NCBI RefSeq assembly: GCF_947493425.1
Contig: NZ_CANLRP010000007.1
Coordinates: 1-64,000, forward strand
Source: an uncultured Microscilla sp.
GTDB taxonomy: Bacteria > Bacteroidota > Bacteroidia > Cytophagales > Microscillaceae
DNA length: 64,000 nucleotides
Direction: 5' to 3'
Both the position numbers and the translations under genes were made by a program. Of the stretch, positions 16,904 to 26,537 are shown piece by piece. The notes beneath the pieces are model-generated. The model saw only the letters and a list, made by a program, of their open reading frames with translations, was not told where the DNA came from and searched no databases. How positions within the stretch are numbered: the first letter of the stretch is position 1; each line of letters begins with the position of its first letter.

Positions 16904-17734
16904 TTATTTTTTATTCCAATAGCTTTCTTTTTCATTAGGGAAGTCCTTTTGCTTAATATCGCTCACGTAATTTTGAATAGACCCCGTAATTACAGAATGT
17001 AAGTCGGCATAGCGACGTAAAAAACGCGGTTTGAAATCCTTATTTATTCCCAGCATATCTTGTAGTACCAATACTTGCCCATCAGTATCAACCCCAGCTC
17101 CAATACCAACGGTAGGAACTTTCAAGGACTCAGATACTTTTTTGGCAAGTGGCGCAGGTATTTTTTCCAGTACTATTCCAAAACAACCACACTCTTGTAA
17201 AATAAGGGCATCTTGAATAAGCTTAGCAGCTTCTTCTTCTTCCTTGGCGCGCACAGTATAAGTACCAAATTTATAAATAGACTGAGGGGTAAGCCCCAAG
17301 TGTCCCATGACTGGTACACCAGCACTTAATACCCTCGTTACCGATTCTTTGATTTCGGCACCACCTTCCAGTTTTACTGCGTGGGCGCCCGACTCTTTCA
17401 TAATACGAATAGCTGAGCGCAATGCCTCTTCGGAGTTGCCCTGGTAAGAGCCAAAAGGCAAATCAACTACAATCAGGGCGCGTTTGGCAGCTCTTACTAC
17501 TGCCGATGCGTGGTAAATCATTTGATCGAGGGTAATAGGCAAGGTAGTTTCGTGCCCTGCCATTACGTTAGACGCAGAGTCACCTACTAAAATAACATCT
17601 ACTCCAGCGCCATCTACAATTTTGGCCAGGGAGTAGTCATAAGCGGTAAGCATAGATATTTTTTCGCCTAGGGTTTTCATTTCCTGAAGCGAGTGAGTAG
17701 TTACTCGTTTGAGTTCTGCACTATATGTAGACAT
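16904..17734 (-). CDS. panB: 3-methyl-2-oxobutanoate hydroxymethyltransferase
   Basis: PanB transfers a hydroxymethyl group from 5,10-methylenetetrahydrofolate to 2-oxoisovalerate, giving ketopantoate, the first committed step of pantothenate and CoA synthesis. The 276-residue length is normal. Visible motifs are [18 protein letters not shown] (Asp52, metal), VVDLPFGSY (Asp91), VKLEGG (Glu123), [11 protein letters not shown] and VLEKIPAP (catalytic Glu190), all intact. The enzyme is a cytoplasmic (beta/alpha)8 barrel forming a decamer in known cases. No other pan gene is adjacent. Confidence 0.96.
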   Translation of the reverse strand: MSTYSAELKRVTTHSLQEMKTLGEKISMLTAYDYSLAKIVDGAGVDVILVGDSASNVMAGHETTLPITLDQMIYHASAVVRAAKRALIVVDLPFGSYQGNSEEALRSAIRIMKESGAHAVKLEGGAEIKESVTRVLSAGVPVMGHLGLTPQSIYKFGTYTVRAKEEEEAAKLIQDALILQECGCFGIVLEKIPAPLAKKVSESLKVPTVGIGAGVDTDGQVLVLQDMLGINKDFKPRFLRRYADLHSVITGSIQNYVSDIKQKDFPNEKESYWNKK

Positions 17735-18017
17735 AAGGTGTTGGTTTTTTTTAAGTAATGCGATTGGGTCAGACGCATGAGGCTTTGGTTAGCCAGTACC
17801 CAATAAAGTGATACAAATATTGATAAGAACAGAAGTTTTGGTTGGTTTGATGGTTAATTACTGCAATAAAACTACCTTTACCCCTGTTTTCTGTGAGGGT
17901 CAAATGTAGTACAATTTATTGAGAAACCGAGAAAAGATTTGGCAAAGCCATCGGCTATGCAAGGGGTTTTTAGTAGCTTTGTGGAATTTTTTGACACAAT
18001 AGATCACTAATTTAAGA

Positions 18018-19400
18018 ATGCTTAAAATCAAAAAGATACGGGCATATTATCAGGCATACCGTAAAGATTTGGCAGCTACCCTTAAGCTAAGTTACCCTAT
18101 TATGATAGGGCAGGTAGGGGTAATGCTCATGTCGTTGATAGATAATGTAATGGTAGGGCAATTGGGCGCAGTGCCTTTGGCAGCTTCTTCTATAGCCAAT
18201 GCCATATTTTTTATGCTTACCATATTTGGGTTAGGCACTATTTCTATAATAACTCCGCTTGTGGCTACTCGCCACGGCAAGCAAGACAAAGATGCTTGTG
18301 GGGCTCTATTTTCTGCGGGCATCAAAGTAGCCTTTGCTTTTGGGGTATTGTTTGTCGGTATTAGCTACTTGTTGGTATCTTATTTTGACATATTTGCTCA
18401 ACCTGAAAAGGTAGTACCACTTGCCATTGAGTATTTGATTATTATTGCTTTTTCGGCCATTCCTATGATGCTGTTTATGGTAGCCAAACATTTTGCTGAA
18501 GGCATATCAGCTACCAAACCTGCCATGTATGTGACCTATGTCAGTGCGATAGTAAATGTTTGTTTGAACTATGTGCTTATTTATGGGAAGTTGGGTGCAC
18601 CCGCATTAGGGTTGGCTGGAGCAGGGTATGCTACCTTGATTACTCGTGTACTAATGGCAGCAGGTATGTTTTGGTATGTGTTTACTAAGCCACGTTTTCG
18701 CCCTTTTCTGCGTACATTTACCCTATTTAAAGCCACTTATTCACAAACTAAAATCATACTTCAGCAAGGCTTGCCGGCTGGTTTTCAGCACTTCTTTGAG
18801 GTGTCAGCTTTTGCTGGGGCGGCAATTATGGTAGGTTGGTTGGGTGCCAAACCATTGGCAGCCCATCAAATAGCCCTCAACCTTGCGGCGGTTACGTATA
18901 TGGCAGCTACTGGGTTAGGGGTAGCAGGTTCTATCAGGGTAGGCAACGCCGCCGGAGAAGGAAGCCCAGCTCGGATATTCAGGGCGGGTACCAGCGCTTT
19001 TATGTTAGTATTTATATTTATGAGCATTACTTGTTTGTTGTTTATTTCGTTCAATTACTTTTTGGTAAAAGTATACATAGACGATCAACAAGTAATCAAT
19101 ATAGCCGCTTCGTTAATGATTATTGCAGGTTTTTTTCAATTGTCAGATGGCATTCAAGTAGTAGGTTTGGGGGTATTACGAGGCATAGGCGATGTAAACC
19201 TGCCTACTGTTATCACCTTGGTATCTTATTGGTTCATTGCTTTGCCAGTGGGTTATATCTTGTGCTTTCACTTCAATTGGGGCGTAGAAGGCATGTGGGT
19301 AGGGCTACTACTAGGGCTTACTGTCTCGGCTATTTTTCTCACTTTACGTTTTTACCGGCTGGTATACGCCAATCGCAAGCAAGAAGCCACAATGCATTAA
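18018..19400 (+). CDS. MATE family multidrug/Na+ or H+ antiporter
   Basis: The 460-residue polytopic protein has about 12 membrane helices in two homologous halves. The MATE-type opening LKLSYPIMIGQVGVMLMSLIDNVMVGQLG begins near residue 21 (quoted in parts: LSYPIMIGQ, LIDNVMVGQLG), and the second half has GLPAGFQHFFE and GAKPLAAHQIALNLA. It would export cationic drugs or dyes in exchange for Na+ or H+. Length and pattern are normal. The stop codon overlaps the photolyase stop by 4 nt (convergent genes). Confidence 0.92.
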   Translation: MLKIKKIRAYYQAYRKDLAATLKLSYPIMIGQVGVMLMSLIDNVMVGQLGAVPLAASSIANAIFFMLTIFGLGTISIITPLVATRHGKQDKDACGALFSAGIKVAFAFGVLFVGISYLLVSYFDIFAQPEKVVPLAIEYLIIIAFSAIPMMLFMVAKHFAEGISATKPAMYVTYVSAIVNVCLNYVLIYGKLGAPALGLAGAGYATLITRVLMAAGMFWYVFTKPRFRPFLRTFTLFKATYSQTKIILQQGLPAGFQHFFEVSAFAGAAIMVGWLGAKPLAAHQIALNLAAVTYMAATGLGVAGSIRVGNAAGEGSPARIFRAGTSAFMLVFIFMSITCLLFISFNYFLVKVYIDDQQVINIAASLMIIAGFFQLSDGIQVVGLGVLRGIGDVNLPTVITLVSYWFIALPVGYILCFHFNWGVEGMWVGLLLGLTVSAIFLTLRFYRLVYANRKQEATMH

Positions 19401-20926
19401 TTATGAATGGGAGGTCTTTGGTGCTTGTCAGAAAACATTATTGCTTGGTTGGTGGTATCTTTCAATGGGGCATAATCAATCGATGGTTGTTCCTTGACCG
19501 ACTTTATGGGGCGAGCCACTTTTTCCTCATTTTTTTTTAATGCCTCAAGCGCAGCTTTGGCGTGTTGGTGACTAGCATTGATATTGATGATAGGGGCAGG
19601 ATAGTCTTTGCCAATAGTACATTTATAAAAAGTTTGTTCAATGGTAGTCATCTTGCTCAAATCGTGGATGAGCCCCGCTGGAATGTTTTTAAGCTCAGGT
19701 ACCCATTTTTTTATAAATTGGGCTTCAGGGTCACACTTTTTAGAGACTTTTATTGGGTTCAAAATTTTCACCTTATGAGTATCTACAGCTCCTGCCTGCG
19801 CCTGAAAGCGAACAAAGTGCACACCTGGTTCATAGTCTAAAAACTGTTGGGCAAGGTAATGCACTCCAGTATGCCACGATTGCCACAAGTGGTGGGTAAG
19901 AAAAGACACGATTAATGAACGCATTTGGAAGTTGAGATAACCTGTTTGCTGTATACAACGCATGCTTGCATCTACCATAGGAAAACCTGTTTGCCCATTT
20001 TTCCAAGCCTCCAGCAGGTCATTTTTACGGGGGTGTTCCAATTGTAGGTATGCCTCATTCCCTGCCTCAAACTCCAGGTAATCTTCCATTTCAAATTTTT
20101 GTATGGCTTGACAATGCAGGCGCAAATGATGCAGATATGCCTCAAAGTTGGCTCGATGAGGTGAGTCTACCATCAACTGTTGGCAATGTTGGTATACTTG
20201 CCGTACACTCAGGTTTCCCCATGCCAAATAAGGTGATAAATGGCTATTACTCTGGTTGCTTAATGCAGGTTGTTTATGTTGGGTTGTATATTGTACAATA
20301 CGTTTTTTGCCAAATGCCTTGAGGTACTTTTGAGCACTGCGTATGCCCACTGGTTGGTAGTTCTTGGGGTAAAGATGAATTTTTTGTCCGGTCACATAGT
20401 CAAACAAAAAAGCAAAATCAGTCACTTCATAAGGTATAGCATTTAATTGGGCTAAGTTGGGCGTAGCCAGTGGTTCTTTCATAAATATTTGCCAATCTTG
20501 TGCCCAACCTCGGCGATTTTTTCTACCCCTTTGTATGCCATTTTGTTCAAACTCTTGCCACTCTATGTCTTTTTGTTCAAAAAAATGTTGTATTTGACGG
20601 TCACGGTCATAAGTTAGCCGAATGCCTGTTTCCTGATGCGAAAAAACTTTGTCAATTTGGTGGGTTTTTAATATATATTCGAATACATCAGAGGCTTCAG
20701 CATGGAAGCAATGAAGCTTGGCTTGATGGTCTTCCAGTTCAAAATTGAGGTCTTCTATAGATTGATACACAAATTGCCAATGGCGTATGTTCCAGTCGGG
20801 GCTTTGTTGCAAAGAGGGCTCAAAAACATATATAAGTAAAACAGGTAAACCCGCTTCGATAGCAGCTTTGAGTGGGGCATGGTCTTCGAGACGCAAATCG
20901 CGTTTAAACCATACCACATTGATCAT
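19397..20926 (-). CDS. Cryptochrome/photolyase family DNA repair flavoprotein
   Basis: The protein opens with the photolyase motif INVVWFKRDLRLEDHAPL and has an N-terminal antenna-binding alpha/beta domain (about 1-135), then a helical FAD-binding domain with FPMVDASMRCIQQTGYLNFQ, RSLIVSFLTHHLWQSW and FVRFQAQAGA. It would use blue light to split pyrimidine dimers; the exact subclass is not clear and the four Cys of the FeS-type are not evident. The ATG at 20926 starts two residues before the beta strand; in-frame ATGs at 21007 and 21043 would add a low-complexity, Thr-rich leader and are less likely. C-terminal tail of about 40 residues after the domain is Lys/Pro-rich. Confidence 0.88.
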   Translation of the reverse strand: MINVVWFKRDLRLEDHAPLKAAIEAGLPVLLIYVFEPSLQQSPDWNIRHWQFVYQSIEDLNFELEDHQAKLHCFHAEASDVFEYILKTHQIDKVFSHQETGIRLTYDRDRQIQHFFEQKDIEWQEFEQNGIQRGRKNRRGWAQDWQIFMKEPLATPNLAQLNAIPYEVTDFAFLFDYVTGQKIHLYPKNYQPVGIRSAQKYLKAFGKKRIVQYTTQHKQPALSNQSNSHLSPYLAWGNLSVRQVYQHCQQLMVDSPHRANFEAYLHHLRLHCQAIQKFEMEDYLEFEAGNEAYLQLEHPRKNDLLEAWKNGQTGFPMVDASMRCIQQTGYLNFQMRSLIVSFLTHHLWQSWHTGVHYLAQQFLDYEPGVHFVRFQAQAGAVDTHKVKILNPIKVSKKCDPEAQFIKKWVPELKNIPAGLIHDLSKMTTIEQTFYKCTIGKDYPAPIININASHQHAKAALEALKKNEEKVARPIKSVKEQPSIDYAPLKDTTNQAIMFSDKHQRPPIHN

Positions 20927-21303
20927 AGAAGTGTCTGTGACAGGGGTATCAGTCGAATCGACATTTTCTTTTGGCTGCTCCATGCAATTACCCAAGGTTT
21001 TAGTCATAGTCCAGTGTATAAAAGTGAGGTGCATTGACAACAATATGAGTATTTATAAAGTTTGCCTATCAATGTTTAGCAAAAATACAAAACCCAAACA
21101 GATTTTGCTAACTTTTTGTGAGCGTTTGTGTATAAAATGGGCATATAAAGTAAGGCAGGTACTATTTCTTTCAAAATTCCCCAAAACCTCTCTTTAACAC
21201 TACTTTAACAAGTCAATAACTACTCAGTAACAGGGGTTTTTTGTACAAACTAATATCTTTGAGACTTCAACTTAAAAAAACAAACATCTAATTCTGTAAT
21301 CTT
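20927..21303. other. Divergent promoter region
   Basis: This spacer lies between the photolyase (minus) and the DUF2911 gene (plus). If photolyase uses its upstream ATG at 21007, part of it is coding. The plus side ends with AT-rich sequence before 21304 with a TAATATCTTTG element (21248-21258) that resembles a -7 box. Nothing else is visible. Confidence 0.4.
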
Positions 21304-22176
21304 ATGAAAAATCACCTACATTTATTGTTTTCAGCGATTTTCTTTTTGTCTGTTACTACATTGGCCATTGCTCAACCCAAACTACCTGCGCCTAGCCCTG
21401 GTGCTGAGGCAATGCAAACTGTAGGTTTAACCGATGTAAAAATTGTATATTCTTCTCCTGCGGTAAAAGGACGTACCATTTGGGGAGGACTCGAAAAGTA
21501 TGGCAAAGTTTGGCGTGCTGGAGCCAACACTCCTACAAAGATTTCTTTTAGCAATGACGTGAAAATCAACGGTAAAAATATTAAAAAAGGAGACTATGTG
21601 TTAATGCTCGACCTCAAAGACGCGAATAACTGGGAGTGGATGTTGGCTACTAAAGGGAGCGCCTTTGGTTTTAAGGAAGCCGATGTAGTAGTAAGAACTA
21701 AAGCTACTGTCACTAAAGGTTTACGTAACAGAGAGCGTTTGACTTATTATATTTCTGCTGGTACCAATGGCGAAGGCACCGTGAACCTTCGCTGGGAAAA
21801 AATAGAAGCTTCTTTCTCTTTTACAAGCGATATAAAAGGACCTTTGATGGCAAGTGTAAAGAAATTTGCTGGTCAGGCAAACTGGTTTAACTTAGGGAAT
21901 ACTGGTTACCAAGTGGTGTTAAACTCTGACAAAGAAAAAGACCTGAAACTAGCCAAAGGTATGATTGATGCTTCGGTAGCTATGGGCGGCGAAAATATGA
22001 TTAACACTTGGTGGAAGGCCGAATTGATGGCTAAAATGGGCGAGAAAAAAGAAGCTTATAAACTAGGTAAAAAAGTAAAAGAGCTATACGCCAAAGAGAA
22101 ACGCAACGGTTGGAAAAACTTCTACAAAAACACCATTGATCCAAGTCTTTCTAAAGGAATGAAAGCGTGGAAATAA
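21304..22176 (+). CDS. DUF2911 family secreted protein
   Basis: The 290-residue protein has a signal peptide (1-23, ending AIAQ) and the DUF2911 core: SPGAEAMQTVGLTDVKIVYS, SPAVKGRTIWGGLEKYGKVW, RAGANTPTKISFS and KKGDYVLMLDL. The C-terminal 90 residues are helical and TPR-like (KLAKGMIDASVAMGG, KAELMAKMGEKKEAYKLGK). The family is common in Bacteroidota and predicted to be periplasmic; its function is not established. It ends in its own terminator, so the downstream PIG-L gene needs a separate promoter. Confidence 0.85.
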   Translation: MKNHLHLLFSAIFFLSVTTLAIAQPKLPAPSPGAEAMQTVGLTDVKIVYSSPAVKGRTIWGGLEKYGKVWRAGANTPTKISFSNDVKINGKNIKKGDYVLMLDLKDANNWEWMLATKGSAFGFKEADVVVRTKATVTKGLRNRERLTYYISAGTNGEGTVNLRWEKIEASFSFTSDIKGPLMASVKKFAGQANWFNLGNTGYQVVLNSDKEKDLKLAKGMIDASVAMGGENMINTWWKAELMAKMGEKKEAYKLGKKVKELYAKEKRNGWKNFYKNTIDPSLSKGMKAWK

Positions 22177-22202
22177 TTTGAATATATTGATATATTATCG
22201 AG

Positions 22203-22227
22203 GGGAAATGAGAATTTCCCTTTTTTT
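22203..22227 (+). terminator. Intrinsic terminator after DUF2911 gene
   Basis: GGGAAAT (22203-22209) and ATTTCCC (22214-22220) form a stem with a four-base loop, followed by seven T. Confidence 0.8.
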
Positions 22228-22331
22228 GTGGCTTTTTTGTAACAATGCCTACAACAGGTGCATTGAATTATGCGAAGAAGTTGTATCGAATAGGTCATAT
22301 CCTTATTAATCAAAATACATATTATATTCTT

Positions 22332-24848
22332 ATGGCAAAACACAATACTTTGTTTTTACTGGTTTTGACCTTGGTTTTTGGGAACTGCCTGATGGCAAAA
22401 GCCCAATCTTTGGCAGAACCCCGCCCCCAAATGAATGTTGCTGAAATAAAACTGGCGCTCAAAAAACTACAGGTAACAGGTACCGCCATGTACCTTGCTG
22501 CTCACCCTGACGATGAGAACACCCGTTTGATTGCCTACCTTGCCAAAGGAAGGTTATACCGAACGGCTTACTTAGCCTTGACACGTGGCGATGGAGGGCA
22601 AAACCTGATAGGTACCGAAGTAAGAGAGTTGTTGGGAGTTATTCGCACTCAGGAGCTACTGGCGGCTCGCCGTACCGATGGAGGGCAGCAGTTTTTTACC
22701 CGTGCCAATGACTTTGGTTACTCAAAGAATACCCAGGAAACCCAGCAAATATGGGACAAAGAAAAAGTAAAGGCCGATATGGTATGGGTAATTCGTAAGT
22801 TTCAACCTGATGTAATTATCACCCGCTTTTCGCACAACGAATTTACCAAGCGCAACCATGGTCATCATGTGACCTCGGCAGTATTTGGTGCCGAAATAAG
22901 CAAGTTAGCCGCTGATCCTACCAAATACCCTGAACAATTGAAGTATGTAAAAGTATGGAAGCCCAAGCGGGTTGTTTGGAACACCTATCGTCACTATATG
23001 AGGTTTACCGGGGCAAAAACAAAACCTGATATGTCGAAATATCCTAAAGTAGACGCAGGTGCATACAATGTGCTGTTAGGCAAAGGTTATGGTGAAATAG
23101 CTGCCGAAAGTCGTAGCATGCACCGTAGCCAGGGGTTTGGATCTGCCAAACGTCGTGGGGTTCAATATGAATACTTTGAGCATGTAGACGGCAACAAAGT
23201 AAGTGGTGGACAAGCCGATTTGTTTGAAGGGATAGATGTTACCTGGAAGCGGGTCAAAGGAGGCAAAAAGTTAATCCCGATATTGGCGAAAGCTTATAAA
23301 GAGTTTGATGTGCAAAACCCTGCTAAAATAATTCCTACCTTGACTAAAGCCTATAAGTTGATGCAAAACCTCCCCCAATCGGCATTGGTAGAGGCCAAGC
23401 TAGAAGAACTTAAAAATGTGATTTTTCAATGTGCAGGAGTATGGTACGAGGCACTCAGTCCAGTATATGGAGTAGCTGCTGGTGACAAGGTTCAGCTAAA
23501 TATGCAGGTAATCAAGCGTTCAAACTATCCAGTTACTTTACAAAAAGTAGATGCCATATTTGCGCAAAGCAATGCATCTAAAGAGCTTAAGAATAATCAT
23601 TTAGAACGAATTAAATTAAGTGTAACAATACCCACCAATGCTCAAAACTCTCAGCCTTATTGGTTGCACGAGCGTGCCAATAAGGGAATGTTTAAGGTAA
23701 AAGAACAAACGCTGATTGGTTTGCCCGAAAATAAGCCTGCCATTCCAGTAAAGTTTACCTTTAAGATTGGTGGCTTGGTGTTGACAGATATAGTTCCTGT
23801 ATTTCATAAGTGGGTGATTCCGCAAAGGGGTGAGCGTTACCGTGCCTTAGAGATTACGCCACCAGTGACTGCCAATATTGCCAATCCAGTATATTTATTT
23901 ACCAGTAAAGTTCAAAGCATAGAGGTGGTAGTAAAAGCGCATACCCACAATTTTGTTGGGAAAGTAGCCTTACAACTGCCCAAAGGCTGGAAAAGCAGCC
24001 CTGCATCGGTAGAAGTAAACCTGAAAGAGAAGTCCCAAGAGCAAAAGGTTAGCTTTAAAGTAACCCCTCCTGCCCAGGCGTCCGAAGGAGTAGCAAAGGC
24101 AATAGTAACGGCAGGAGGCAAAGCTTATACTTATGGTTTGCTCACCATTGATTATCCTCATATCCCTATCCAAACTATATTTCCGGTAGCAGAAGCCAAA
24201 ATTGCCAAGCTTAAAATTGCCAAAAAAGGGGAGTTGATTGGGTATATTATGGGAGCAGGCGACAAAGTCCCTGAGTCGTTGCGTCAGATTGGTTATAAGG
24301 TAGATTTATTAAAAGATGCTGATATTACAGCAGCCAACCTAAAAAAATACGATGCTGTAATGGTAGGTATCAGGGCATATAATACTAAGAAACGGATGAA
24401 GTTTCACCAAAAAACATTGCTTGAATATGTGAAAAATGGAGGCAATATGGTCGTACAATACAACACTAGTCGCCGTACAGTTACCAAGCAATTGGGGCCT
24501 TACCCTTTGAAGCTTTCGCGCGATAGAGTGACTGTAGAAGAGGCAAAAATGAGTTTTGTTGCGCCCAAACATCCAGTGCTAAACACTCCCAATAAGTTGA
24601 CTGCAGCTGATTTTGACCATTGGGTACAAGAGCGTGGATTGTATTTTCCTAATCAGTGGGATGAAAAATACCAACCTATTTTTTCGTGTAATGATCCAGG
24701 CGAAAGCCCCAAAAAAGGTAGCTTACTGATTGCCAAATACGGCAAAGGTTATTATGCTTATACTGGTTTGTCGTTTTTCCGAGAATTGCCAGCAGGTGTA
24801 GCAGGAGCCTATCGTTTACTTGCCAACATCTTGTCGTTGGGTAAGTAA
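22332..24848 (+). CDS. Secreted PIG-L/LmbE family deacetylase
   Basis: From the ATG at 22332 the protein has 838 residues with a signal peptide (1-25, MAKHNTLFLLVLTLVFGNCL then MAKAQ). The frame is open to 22245, but those residues precede the signal peptide and are not needed. The PIG-L domain (about 45-290) has the zinc motif AAHPDDE (56-62) and FSHNEFTKRNHGHHVTS with the second zinc histidines. Such enzymes remove N-acetyl groups from sugars. The C-terminal two thirds contain beta-sandwich, NEW3-like segments and an alpha/beta domain with KKYDAVMVGIRAYN resembling a glutamine-amidotransferase fold. It probably acts on glycans in the periplasm or at the surface. Confidence 0.88.
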   Translation: MAKHNTLFLLVLTLVFGNCLMAKAQSLAEPRPQMNVAEIKLALKKLQVTGTAMYLAAHPDDENTRLIAYLAKGRLYRTAYLALTRGDGGQNLIGTEVRELLGVIRTQELLAARRTDGGQQFFTRANDFGYSKNTQETQQIWDKEKVKADMVWVIRKFQPDVIITRFSHNEFTKRNHGHHVTSAVFGAEISKLAADPTKYPEQLKYVKVWKPKRVVWNTYRHYMRFTGAKTKPDMSKYPKVDAGAYNVLLGKGYGEIAAESRSMHRSQGFGSAKRRGVQYEYFEHVDGNKVSGGQADLFEGIDVTWKRVKGGKKLIPILAKAYKEFDVQNPAKIIPTLTKAYKLMQNLPQSALVEAKLEELKNVIFQCAGVWYEALSPVYGVAAGDKVQLNMQVIKRSNYPVTLQKVDAIFAQSNASKELKNNHLERIKLSVTIPTNAQNSQPYWLHERANKGMFKVKEQTLIGLPENKPAIPVKFTFKIGGLVLTDIVPVFHKWVIPQRGERYRALEITPPVTANIANPVYLFTSKVQSIEVVVKAHTHNFVGKVALQLPKGWKSSPASVEVNLKEKSQEQKVSFKVTPPAQASEGVAKAIVTAGGKAYTYGLLTIDYPHIPIQTIFPVAEAKIAKLKIAKKGELIGYIMGAGDKVPESLRQIGYKVDLLKDADITAANLKKYDAVMVGIRAYNTKKRMKFHQKTLLEYVKNGGNMVVQYNTSRRTVTKQLGPYPLKLSRDRVTVEEAKMSFVAPKHPVLNTPNKLTAADFDHWVQERGLYFPNQWDEKYQPIFSCNDPGESPKKGSLLIAKYGKGYYAYTGLSFFRELPAGVAGAYRLLANILSLGK

Positions 24849-24856
24849 AAGAGAGC

Positions 24857-24889
24857 ATATCCTCCCAAGAAGTGCAATTGGGAGGATAT
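24857..24889. terminator. Bidirectional terminator between convergent genes
   Basis: ATATCCTCCCAA (24857-24868) pairs perfectly with TTGGGAGGATAT (24878-24889), followed by CATTTTTAT on the plus strand. It separates the PIG-L gene from the accessory island. Confidence 0.85.
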
Positions 24890-24908
24890 CATTTTTATGT
24901 TCCCAGAA

Positions 24909-25442
24909 TTATTTGAGAGAGGCAAGAACAAGTTGCATGATTTTCTCAATACTTACCAGTTTTAGTTTCAAGTCTGCTACTTCATCTTGCAATGATGTGA
25001 TTTTTGCTGACAACTCCTGCTCAAGAGCGGTGTTTCCGGATAACGGTTGATTCAAATCTCTCATGCCTTCTTGCGAATTGTTTGAGTTAACTTGAGTTTT
25101 TGGTGATACAGAGGCAGAATGAATCTTTATTCCCTTGGGTATTTCGCCAAGTAAACGATCTACTTCAGCCATTTCGGCTTCCACATCTATCCTAAACTCG
25201 GCAACGCTTGTATAGTTTGTATACGAATCGTTGATTTCCAGCACATCTCGTTTTGCAGATGAATTAAGAGTAGTAGCAGGAGTAGATGTTTGATTGAGCG
25301 ATTGTGTAGCAGAATTGGAATCCAGGTGAGCAAACAATCGGTCAACCTCGGCCATTTCAGCTTCTACATCTAACCTAAACTCAGGCAGATTAGTGAAGTT
25401 GGTATAATCGTCGTTAATATTTAAGTTATGCTTGTTTTCCAA
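24909..25442 (-). CDS. Hypothetical protein with duplicated acidic motif and coiled coil
   Basis: The 177-residue protein carries two copies of a roughly 30-residue motif, (N-D-x-Y-T-N-(F/Y)-T-x-x-x-E-F-R-(L/I)) followed by DVEAEMAEVDRL, at about residues 10-38 and 71-99. A Ser/Thr/Asn-rich linker joins them. The C-terminus (about 138-177) is a coiled coil (ELSAKITSLQDEVADLKLKL). No signal, membrane helix or known fold is recognised. The only start in frame is TTG at 25442; coding-like sequence (DKQLENLDLTAKELEN) continues upstream to a TAA without an ATG, so the start may have been lost or an unusual codon used. It may be a scaffold with two identical binding sites in the accessory island. 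Confidence 0.55.
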   Translation of the reverse strand: MENKHNLNINDDYTNFTNLPEFRLDVEAEMAEVDRLFAHLDSNSATQSLNQTSTPATTLNSSAKRDVLEINDSYTNYTSVAEFRIDVEAEMAEVDRLLGEIPKGIKIHSASVSPKTQVNSNNSQEGMRDLNQPLSGNTALEQELSAKITSLQDEVADLKLKLVSIEKIMQLVLASLK

Positions 25443-26140
25443 TTCTTTAGCAGTTAAATCAAGGTTTTCAAGTTGTTTGTCAAGTGATTGTTACGCAATA
25501 ATTGCTCCTTTTTACTTTAATTAGCTTGGCAGCGTTGACGCTTTGTTTTGTAGCTTTGTCTCCTTAAAAAAACAGTCAAGTAGCATAGCAAGCTTCAGCT
25601 CAACAAAGCTAAAAGGGAACCTGTATTTTGCATAGGTCACTAAATACACTGGAACTTAAATTTTTATTTTAGACTTAAACAAAAGTGGTTTTTTGGACAT
25701 ATTTTGACCAATTGTCTGAATACCAACATTAATCAACCTAAGCTATTTCTAAATCCCGGTTCATCGGGGCAGCTTTGCTTTGCTGAGCTCTGCTTCAGCT
25801 AATCCTGTAAATCTTAAAACCGAGTCTACAGCTTGCTGTGACGAGCTCACCACAGGTAATCACTTTAATCTTAGTATAATGATGGATTTTTAAAATTTAA
25901 ACCACCTTAAAACCAGCTATTTAGTTCTGACAGGTTTTTGCAGCCTGTCAGAACTGGTCAAGTGTTATAGTGTTAAATTATTTTTGTTCCAAGGTACTTG
26001 TATACATTGTCTAATAAGTTTGATAATATTCCATTTCTTGTATGGTCTTATCGAAACGAGACAATACAATGTCCTCTTTGGCAAAGGCTTGGAGAGTTTT
26101 TAAGAAAAATATCAAGTCATTTAACGCAATGTACTAAGTC
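25443..26140. other. AT-rich gene-free region of accessory island
   Basis: No convincing gene is present. It contains a GC-richer patch at about 25760-25870 with AGCTCTGCTTCAGCTAA and GAGCTCACCACAG, which resembles, inverted, a patch at 29265-29320, and a perfect palindrome at 25923-25955. Confidence 0.45.
25923..25955. repeat. Extragenic palindrome
   Basis: AGTTCTGACAGG and CCTGTCAGAACT form a perfect 12-bp stem around the loop TTTTTGCAG. There is no U tract, so it is probably an extragenic repetitive palindrome rather than a terminator. Confidence 0.7.
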
Positions 26141-26476
26141 TTAGCGCATCATTTCCCGGTAAGGAGGAAAATACTCAGTTGCTTTATGTTGGTATTTAAA
26201 TACCTCCTCTACTACTTTCATTCCCCGGTGGGTAATGCTCGCCTGGTACTGTGTTTGACTTCCAGTGCCAGAAGTAGCCATAGAAGGATGCATACGTATC
26301 AATTCGTGCATATACAAATACTTGTAGGCAGCTTGAAAAGCCATATTACTAATACCTACATTAGAGGCCAATTCCTGAATATTGGCTATAAAATCCATGT
26401 CAGAATTGCTAGTCTTGTATAATTCCATAAGAATCTGAAAACGATAAATTTGATTCTCTTGCACAATATTTTGCAT
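26141..26476 (-). CDS. Small winged-helix-like protein
   Basis: The 111-residue protein is a paralogue of the one at 27083. It reads as a winged helix: FQILMELYKTS (helix 1), IQELASNVGISNMAFQAAYK (helix-turn-helix), YLYMHELIRMHP leading to a wing with TQYQASITHRGMKVVEEVF, and a shared C-terminal signature YFPPYREM. It could bind DNA or act as a protein-interaction winged helix. It lies divergent from the four-helix-bundle gene (61-nt gap), so it may control it. No named family is recognised. Confidence 0.55.
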   Translation of the reverse strand: MQNIVQENQIYRFQILMELYKTSNSDMDFIANIQELASNVGISNMAFQAAYKYLYMHELIRMHPSMATSGTGSQTQYQASITHRGMKVVEEVFKYQHKATEYFPPYREMMR

Positions 26477-26537
26477 GTACGTTGATATTTTAAAAAGTTA
26501 ATACTATCTAGAAAAGAAATAAAATGAATACAACCAT

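Noticed and set aside
18836-19540. A 234-codon plus-strand frame
   Set aside because: It overlaps the MATE exporter in another frame, is Tyr/Arg/Cys-rich and lacks any motif; the MATE frame is clearly coding.
21372-21569. Antisense ORFs inside DUF2911, PIG-L and VPS10 genes
   Set aside because: They are shadows of well-supported coding frames and show no independent signals.
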